A DNA stretch of 64,000 nt from Pycnopodia helianthoides (taxonomy: Eukaryota > Echinodermata > Asteroidea > Forcipulatida > Asteriidae), in NCBI GenBank assembly GCA_032158295.1, contig CM063262.1:8775394-8839393 (forward strand), read 5' to 3'. Of the stretch, positions 1 through 9,700 are shown in pieces. Position 1 is the stretch's first letter. Every line of letters starts with the position of its first letter. The position numbers were made by a program, and so were the translations under genes. The notes under the pieces are model-generated. The model was not told where the DNA came from, did not search any database, and saw only the letters and a list, made by a program, of their open reading frames with translations.

Positions 1-445
1 TCGGCCAGTGTGGCAGGATATTTTGTCATCCTGGAGATTCTGTGTCGTCCTCCCCAAATACGGCGAACTGCTTCTACAAATTTCTTCTGATAGCGCCCTC
101 CTTTGAATAAACTTCCTTCAGCCCGCGTTAATTTCTAACATGGGAGACATGGAATCTCCGGGGCCAGATTTCCTTGTGACGACGGCTCTCTACCATCTGA
201 GCTTTCTAACCCTTGTTGGTGTCTCCCTATTTTGTCAATGTCCATCGGGCGTGCCACTCAGAAGCCATTCAACCTATAACTGCCGTGCAGCCAGGGATCG
301 CACCCAAGTTTACAATACAACCTGGGAAGCAGCAGCAGAGGGAACACCTTATTAAGGGGATGCAACTTTTTATATCAACCTGTTCCCAGAAGTCGCAGGT
401 TCAAGTCTCGTTCTAGTCAATTTTTCTTTCTCCAACCCAACATTA
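1..445. repeat. tRNA-derived fold-back repeat in gene A intron 2 (left-truncated by the window)
   Basis: The right end (about 375-425) reads GCAGGTTCAAGTCTCGTTCT, resembling the T-arm and B box of a tRNA. The matching left end, inverted, is visible in gene B at 28177-28240. Interior tracts (TTTTGTCAATGTCCAT, GCAGCCAGGGATCGCACCC) are shared with gene B fragments at 28203-28344, 32015-32038 and 35295-35405. No intact tRNA cloverleaf is present. Positions 276-283 (ATAACTGC) are the empty site of the hAT element in gene B. Confidence 0.55.
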
Positions 446-537
446 TTTACACATTTACCGAGTAAGTTTCCCTTATGGTTTATTACTTTGAGTAAATTAC
501 AGCTTGATACACTATAAGAAACATTTTCACCCTTAAG

Positions 538-705
538 GTTGGCCTTGCAACAAGTGAAGCTTTGTTGGATCGCTCCAAGTACCCATACACCGTCATGGCT
601 CTCCACAGGGACCGGGCTTTCAAAGCCGCACAGATTGCATTTTTCAAACGGCATGGATGGCGAAGAATTGGGATTATCTACGAAGATCTTACATCGGTTC
701 GGCAA
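538..705 (+). CDS. Gene A exon 3 (Venus-flytrap domain)
   Basis: Phase 0 to 0, 56 codons, acceptor ...CTTAAG and donor GTAAGT. It starts VGLATSEALL and carries the class C pattern of an aromatic-rich strand (YTVMALHRDRAF) followed by WRRIGIIYE, matching the family's 'FRT.PSD...W.RVG' stretch. Its paralog at 35510-35677 has the same length. Confidence 0.92.
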
Positions 706-3700
706 GTAAGTTTATGTAAGCTAAGGTTAAAGAGTTAAAGGTTAAATATCGTCATGATCAGAGCAGGCCTGTGGCAGTGCATGGAATTATGAAGTCTTAA
801 CCAGTTACAGTACGCGCGCTTTCCATAGAAATGATACGCTGGAACGCGCACGCGTGCATAACTGGGTGAGAGCCTAAAATTCCATGTTTAGCCACAGGCC
901 TGCTTTGATATGACGAAACAGCCCATTTAACTTATTTTTAAGTTTTTAAAATTTCTCTTCGTTTCCATGTTGTTTTGACACCGATAACTACTGAATTTGA
1001 CAAACTCTTTTTTAATAGCAAAAAGGGTTATGAAAGATTTCATACTTCTTAATTCCCTTATATTAAACAAAATTTAAAGAGATTGGTAAATAAACAGCCA
1101 TTTTCTGGATTTTCAAACACTTTTTTGCACACTAGCGTGAGCACTCAATAGGTGATTGGGTTTTCGGATATTTGTTGGTTGTTGTTGTTGTTATTAGTTC
1201 ATTTAATTATTTTATATTTGAATTTTTGTCTGACTTTGGTCGTATGTTTAAGATTAAGGAGCAGTAAAATCGCCTGTGGTAAGAAAAGGGTTTATAATTT
1301 AAACATGAACCAAATATTTTCAGAAAGTTTGGTATAGCTAAATCAAAACTAAACTTTCCTCCTCTCCAAAAGGTATTCTAAACGTAGCTGGTAACAATTC
1401 TCCGTAACGCATAAATTAACGGGCAATGGGTAGTTGCACTGTCTTTCTTAAACTAAGTGCACCTTACTATTGTAGACTCTACAAGTCTCGCGCGAATCGA
1501 AAACGAGAACAAAACTGGAAGACTTTTTTTTCTATGAAATCAAATCTTCATTTTAAATTATATTTATACAAAATACAAAAAAAACTATACGGAAATTTCC
1601 TACAAAAGCAATTAAATTTTTCTCATTATTCAAACAGTATGTTAAAAGTGACAATGAAACAAAATAAAAACTTGGGACGAGAATGTTCATTGTTTTGCCA
1701 ATCACATCCGAGCATGTAGGACCATTACATTAGGTTTATTGATAACGTGAACCAGTTGGGCAAAATTGTTTTGAAATTACTTAAACATATTAATGTAACT
1801 GTTGAGCTTGGTTGAAACACATCAGCACGTGGATGATTTCTGAGAGATACTTGAAACTGATGGTGGGCAAATCTTTATAGTTGGACGATTGTACGATTTC
1901 CCCTTGAGTGAGGGCTGGTAAAACTGAGACAAGGCACATGTTATAGATTTCACTGTTTTCTCCAAAGTGCAATGCCCCGGGGGAGTCAAAGGCATTGCTA
2001 GCCTAGACCATTCCACTAATCTAAGAATCTAAAATTATACAGACATTTAGAAAGACTACCCAGATCTAACCTCTGATAAAATCAAATAAAACCCAATGGC
2101 TTACTGGGGAGCCAGTAACCAGTGGAACCTTCCCACATTTTATTTTTAAATGTTTTCTTATTTATTAAAAAAAAATAAATAAAAAAATAGTGTGTGGGGG
2201 GGGGTAATTCAATTTGATGAAATGGGTTTTTAATCCGAATAACAAAACAAACGCAGGTTAATAAACAATGATAAGTTACTAATGTCATTTTTGAGCTTGG
2301 TTGAATTCTTTCAGTACGTTGATGATTTCCGAAAGATACTCGAAGCTGATGGTGGGCAGATCGTAGCAGCCGAAGGAGTAAAGGATTTTTCAAGGCTAGA
2401 CTTTCACCTTCGTAACCTTAAGGTGCTCTTAAACTATATCACCTCTTCCCAATTATAATAAAAACATTTCAATGGAACAATTTTTGTTTTACATGTTTTA
2501 TCCAACCTTTCTATCACAACTGAAACTGTAGTCATTCACAGTAAACTATTTCCATTTATCAGATACGTCATCTTTCAGGTTGTGTAAGGTTGAATTTTAG
2601 TCCGATAAACTGCAGAGATAACAACTGTAAAATATAAGTGCTTGTCTGGTTTTTATTTATTTAGCAATGACCACATAAGCCAGTTGAATCAGTGTCTTTC
2701 ACACTGATGCAAAAAAAAATTACCAACCAGTTCTTCGTCTTTTTTCTATTGTATTGAACAGCGCCAAGACGCCCGTATAATTATGCATTTCATGCTCAAA
2801 AAGAGTCATTTGGTGATGCTCTTTTGCCAGGTAATTACCATAGGTTGGTTTAAAACAGATAGTTTTGAACATATTTTTTAATATAATCATATTTGTAATT
2901 TGTACAAGTTGTTTTGTCCACTACTATCATTTCATTTTTATTTTTTATTTTTTTTGGGGGGTACTTATTATTAATTTTTATTAGTTTCTGCATTGAAATT
3001 TTTAACGGCTTTTTTTCTATTTGATTTTATTTTATGCATGTATTTCTTCTTCTTTTAATTTTATTATCTATTGTTAATGTTGCTGTTATTATTTTGGGGG
3101 CCTTTAACACTGATCTAAATTCCAAAAAGGCGCAAGCAAGTTTGACGGATCGTGTGATGACGTCAATGAATTATGTCGGTCGCATACTACCACCTTCTTT
3201 CCGTGCTAGCTTTATACAACCGATAAACTAATCGCGACGTTTTGCTACTTGATGTCACCACATTCAGTGCAAAATATATTCCAAGCATTGAAACGCTTTT
3301 TTTTGTTTCAAATGTACATCCAATCCAAAGCTATGTTTGATAAAGCGCAAGTGTTAACGATTTAAGAACAGTCCATTAATTTCATTGACAAGATTTGCAC
3401 CGACAAAATTTGGTAAGTAAAACAAACCGGGGGGGGGGGTGAACACGATTTAGCGTGATCCCGACGGCCTATTCAGTTGGAGCCGTTCATTTAAAAATAG
3501 CGGTTGCTTTTTACAGTAACGTCAGAAAAAGAAAAACAAAATCGGGATACTAAGTTCAACTAACATGAATGTAAGGTAAATTACGCATTATTTAGTAAAT
3601 AGTCCAAAGACTCATCGTTCCAGCAAAAAAAGTAGAGAAGCCAACATAAATAAAAACAGTGATACGCCGGTGACTGCTTTTTTTGGGCGAGCAGCGAGTA

Positions 3701-6700
3701 GTACAATTACCATGGAGGTAGGAAAAAGTAGTCACCCCTCCAGCAGTGCCAAAAAGACCCTCTATCCTGAAAAAAACTAATTGTCCTACCCCTGAGTTTT
3801 TTCAACTTATGAAAAGAACAAGCAGTTCTCTTTGCTTTTTGTAAAAATTTGAAAAATTCGTTCTCACCAATTGATACTTGTAGTTATAAATGTAAACATT
3901 CGAATAGAATGGTATCGCCCGATAGTACCGGCAGCTCCACACACGCACTAATAGTAGTACTATACTAATACTAGTGACTCGCAATCCATCTATCGCCGGC
4001 CAGAAGAAGTGTGTGTATCGGTTGTTTGCATGCTCATGAATGAGACGAGTATCAACGTTGGTGGCGCACTTTTTGTCGTCGCGTCCACCCCCCTGTAAAA
4101 CAAACATACATAACATTGATTCTATACACAGCCATTCGCTGAAGTCGCTTAGTTACTGTAAACATTAACAACTTAGTTTAAACGCTTATACTTTGAAATG
4201 TAGGTTTTGCACTCTAAAAACTCCCTAGACAAAATTGGTCCGGATCCGGGTAAGGGTGGGTATGACCCATTTCTGGGTCAGTGTGACCCAGACACTGTGT
4301 CAAAATCACCCGGAAATGGGTCAAAGCGACGCAGAATCCGAGTAAAAATTCAATACGAACCCTTTTCTAGGTCAGCTTGACCCAGAAATGAATCAGGCCC
4401 ACTATGACACGGAGTCCGGGTCAAAACTGATCTGGGAGTTTTTAGAGTGTAGGGTAGGCGGTATTTAGGGTAAAGTTCAATACGTGTTATACACCCATTG
4501 AATTTCCCAATGCTTAAGTGTTTTCAATAAGGGACTTCTGGACAATAGATGGCAGCAGACATTCCAGGTAATTTCCTCTTGTTACGTAGTTACGGAGCAT
4601 TCGCGCATTTCTAAAAACAATGCCTGTTGCCGTCAAAGTTGCACATACACATTTATCCTTGTGCAGCCTTTTTGATTGTTCTGGAAGGCCGGAAGAAATA
4701 ATAGTCTAGTTCAGTTTTTTCGATACAGATATTAGCATTCACTACTGTTATCGGATACAGGGTACATGACCAATATGGTGGCAGCATGATAAAGGTTTGT
4801 TGAATTGGTACATCTTTGATTCAGGCGTACCTGGCTGAAATGTATGGTGCAAAGTACGTGTGGATAAAGCCAATAGGGAGTTCGTCGACCTGGTTGAACG
4901 CCTCACCAGCAGAACTGGAGCCCTGTACGCAAGAGCAGGTCAACTCAGCAAACAACTTAAAGATGCTTTTTGACGGCAACCAGAGAAAACCCGAAGTCCT
5001 AGACTTGAACTTCAATGGAGTGGTACGGCACTTTAAGCAAATTAGTTTTATCTTAATAAGTAAATATATTTTTATATGGGGTTTGAAGCATTGCATCAAT
5101 GTATGCTTAGTTTGCGGTAACACCATGTGCATAATACATCTACATAATTTGTGCATTCTGATGGATCGTATGTTTGTTACGGACCAATTTGTTCGAGAAG
5201 CAAATGTCCCATTGTGTAGAAGACCCCGTACGCCAGCGGACGTAAGCCCGCTGTCCCCGACAAAACTTTGGATCCTGCTTTCTCATTCATTTGGAACCAA
5301 AGAATATTAAACAACCGTATATGTTTCTTGTTTGAAATAAAATTCAATTTTGTCCTATACGCCCATTAAATTAATGATCTGGTAGTATTGAACAAGTTTG
5401 CTACTCTTTCTGTAGAAACCGTTGCCGAGACATTATGATTTTTACAATCAAGACCATCCTTCCGGCGACACGCTACCCTACACGTATGACGGCATCATAG
5501 CCACAGCACTGGCCCTTAATGCTTCCATAGCCGACCTGCAGTATCTTGATCCTCCTCGACGGCTTGAAGATTTTAGTTACTCTGATGACGAGATGGCCAG
5601 GGTCATCCTGAAGAACGCTGACAACCTCGACTTCACCGGATTACTGGTAAGCCCATTCATAATATTTTCATTTCAGGAAACCCTTTTAAAAATATTTTAG
5701 TATAATTTCCCCTATGCTTATAACAACACAACGTCAAACCTTGTCTTAGGGACGAGTTCTGATCAAGGATGGGCAAAGACAGACAGAGAATGTCTACGTG
5801 GAACAGGTTCACGGTAAGTTCAATTTGCTTTCAATTATTATTGTCCTTTGTGTTTCCAAATTCTTGTGGACAAGCCATCCCCTTCCCTCCAACCCCCACC
5901 TTTGTCTCCATAATCCCTGCTTACCCCTTGCTCTTTCTGAATGCTTTATGCTTTTCTCTCTCCACTCTCTCTATTCATGTATTTCCACTTGACTGCTCTT
6001 GTCACCCTTGTATGCATGTATGTGTGTTGTCTTGTCATTTAGCCTTTTTTTCAATTATTAAATTATTTCACATTAATTGCGAGTCAACTCGGTCCCAGGT
6101 CATCTCGGCCCCAAGTCAACTCGGCCTGAACGGTTAAATGGAGTGAACACAACATTTTACGTTGAACAACTACGTTGATTGAGTGATTTCTCTACAAAGA
6201 AACAAGAACTCTTTGTGTATGACATATTGCAGAATGGCGATTGCAGTAAATGGTTTAATACCTTCGAACAATCAAACACAAAGTCTGTACACGGTAAAAA
6301 ACTTAGCCTTGATCAAGGCGTTGGAGTTTTGTCTTCATTTTATTTATTTTTTTCTTTGTGCCGCGCTACCCGCCCAAGCTAGCTACACGTGTGTGTGTAC
6401 GCACAGCACTGCTCTGTGTGTATGTGTGCACTAACTGAATCAACGACTTGACGGTTCTGTGTTGAAGCCATGAGGTCATTACTATAATGCGCGCGGAAGA
6501 CAAGATCCCATTGGTCAGTGGCGGAATTCATGTGAACTACAATTGTGTTTGTTTATTTAAAAAAAATGGTGTCTGCCTGACTCAGTTGCATTCCATGCAC
6601 GATCGCAATGTTTTTCGTTGGTTGACGAATGGGAACATTTGCTGTAAGGAATATATACTCTGAGGTATTGTACACATCTATAGTGTCGTTAAACACCAAT

Positions 6701-9700
6701 TACATGATTTTTTGTTAAATTTATTAAAATTACTGTAACAGTTATCAACGCAAAAAAATAATTTACGAATGTTCTCTAGTGTAAAGATTTAGTGTTAACT
6801 ACATTTGAAGATATCACCACCCTCAAATAAAATGGACTTGTCCAAGCAGTCGCAACCGCTACGAAAAACACTTGCATTTGAATCATGAACGTGCAGCAAG
6901 CGTGATAATGTACAAAGGTCATAATGAGGGAAGCTCATGGTTGGACGTCGAAAATGAATAATTCATTTTCTTCCCATCCTGCGTTATCTGCAATAGGTCT
7001 GCAACATATTTAATTATTCATGATCTGCATACCAGCATATCCGAGAGCCCCCCATTTTCGTCCAATAATGGACGAAAAATAAAGGAATCACTTAAATACA
7101 GAGGCCTCCGCATGCGGACAGTAATACGAGTGCGGATGACCTGCGCACAGTAGTAGTACGGGCGTCGTGCGATGTGATACATACATTACGCACAGTGCTA
7201 TTGTACAGTACCTGTATAGGTTACGGTGGGTTTTACGGCGTCTTTTTCGGAGTGAAAATTGCGACCGCCTTGAGCAAGGCTATAACAACCTTAAATGGAG
7301 TGGCAACTGGCTCTACTTAATCACAGAACCATGAACCTTCATCAGACATGAAGATGCTGAAGCCTGACTGATTTTACGTCTGTTGTTACAGGTGACAAGT
7401 TCGAGACGGTTATGATTTACAAGGTACAGACGCAGGAGTTTCAAACAGTTCCTGGAGGTTCAGTGCTTACGTGGGCAGGTAAAGTGAAAGAGGAGGGGTA
7501 TACTCTCATATCAAACAACATCGTAGGAAGGGCTGGGTCTAAGACACATCAGTGACCATTTATATAATTAATATAACGCTTTGATCATTAACAAAAAGGA
7601 CGAACAACGTATGACGTTTCACCATCAGGCATTTGTCGGCGTTCTTTATCACAAAATATCAAATTTCAATCGATTTCAAACCTCTTTTCTCACAAATTAA
7701 AAAGTTACCATAAAAACAAAGGCATCCTTGTTATTCCAACTGTCGCCACTAAAGCATATGGTTAACAAAGTTTTCAGTTTGCTGGACCATATTTATGGAA
7801 CAACCATCTTCCTCACATCAAACAAGCTACCACCGTCCGCGTATGGTGAACGTAGCTTTTAGTTTGCTGGGCCTCATTTATGGAACGATTTCCCTCTTCA
7901 CATAAAACAAGCTACCACCGTCACACATTTCAAGACTCAAGTCAAAACATTTCTGTTCAAGTCATCGTACATGTATGAGCCGCTATAAATACAGTTGTTA
8001 TTATTACCAATTTTCAAAAAGGAACCATGTAGCGATACCTGCCCTAGTAATATTTCACTGGTTAGAAAATCAATTTTATGTTTCCAGGAGATCACGTCCC
8101 AGTGGACGGCATTACCAGACGGATAGTGATCCAGGAGATATCTCCAACAGCTCGTATCACGCTCTTCGCTCTCGCCACACTCGGCTCTCTCATGGGTTTG
8201 ACGTTCCTCTTCATCAACATCAGATACAAACATAGGAGGTATAACAATGATCCCGGTAACAAAGAGTCAAATGGAATTGAATGTTGAAGCCTTTTGAGCT
8301 TTTTAAGTTCATCTGTTTATTTATAAAATTGTGTAATAGTACAAGTTTATTCTTCGTATTGAAACAAATACATTATTTACTATTTGAGTCAAACAATACA
8401 CCCATTAAGATTCAGACACAAAAGCCGCCGCTCTGTTACATTCTCCTTAAAGTATTCCGGCGAGATTCCATTACCGCCAACTGATTCAAAAAGTAGGCAA
8501 ACTTTCTAAGATGACGTACTGACCCGAATGGATTAATAGATAATATCAAAATAATCCAAATTGTAACTGCCTGCAACCTGCATGGATATGCTATTACTCA
8601 ATTGTTCTTATATACACATCGTAAAACCAATCTTTAATGTTAACAGGTAGCTGTTTTACCAATTACCTTTGCTCAATTGGCAAGTCCTTATGTGGTTGAT
8701 AAAGAATATCTTCTTTCTAGGGCTGTCTCGCAGTGGAAGCAACTGGGTGGCGCACTCTATTGTGAACCAAATATCAATTATGCATCACGTCAATGTAACG
8801 GCTAATGATCATGTTGACCGCAGGACAAGATCACAGTTTTTAGTCTATAAGTGACACATACAATGTAATTATTCTAAATCCAGGGCCATTAAGATGTCGA
8901 GCCCTTCCCTGAGTAACCTGACTGTAGTCGGTTGTCTGCTTCTCTACGCCTCGGTCTTTGCCTCAGGATGGGACAAGACCGACCTGCCTGACACGGCCAT
9001 CGTCATCAAGTGTCATGTAAGTAATATGTGTTGGCATTGGCAGTCATAAAGCATAGTTTATCAAAAGCTCCTCCTATACTTACAATACAAGGTCAACACC
9101 CAAGTAAGCATAAATTACTGTTTTTCTCGATTGCTTTTCCATTACAGGTAGAGAGATTGCTAATATCTGTGGGATTATCTCTGGCCTTCGGTTCTGTCTT
9201 CATGAAAACGTATCGGATACACGCGATCTTTACTGTGGCAGTCAAGCAATTCAAACAAATTGTAAGAAAACAAACAAATAAACAAATAAACCGTTATATC
9301 CAAACTGTGTTGATGCCAACGAGCATAATGGCAAGGTTAAAGTTAACCCTCAATCCGATGGCAAAGCCCTCCCCAAATATTATCAGCCGTCTTTGGCACC
9401 ATACCGGGTGTATATACGTATATGTAAAGAAAATATGAGTGCGAAGAATAGAGTCTGCCGCAACGTAACGTTTATGATATAAGAAGAGACCTATTAACAT
9501 GACAATACAGATCATATCCCGATTTGTTAACCTACGTTTCTTTTCAAAAACTTAGGATCTACCTGACTGGAAACTTATCAGCGGGGTGTTGATGATTTCT
9601 GTCATTGATTGCGTTATTTTTGTCCTTTGGATTACGTTGGACACGACGCACGTGTACGAAACATCCTTGGAGCCACAGGTAAACTAGTCTCGTAAAAAAA

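Noticed and set aside
3034..3231. Open frame ending AQASLTDRVMTSMNYVGRIL, conserved in gene B (37556-37804)
   Set aside because: It lies inside intron 5, has no splice sites in phase with neighbouring exons, and the similarity is explained by recent duplication.
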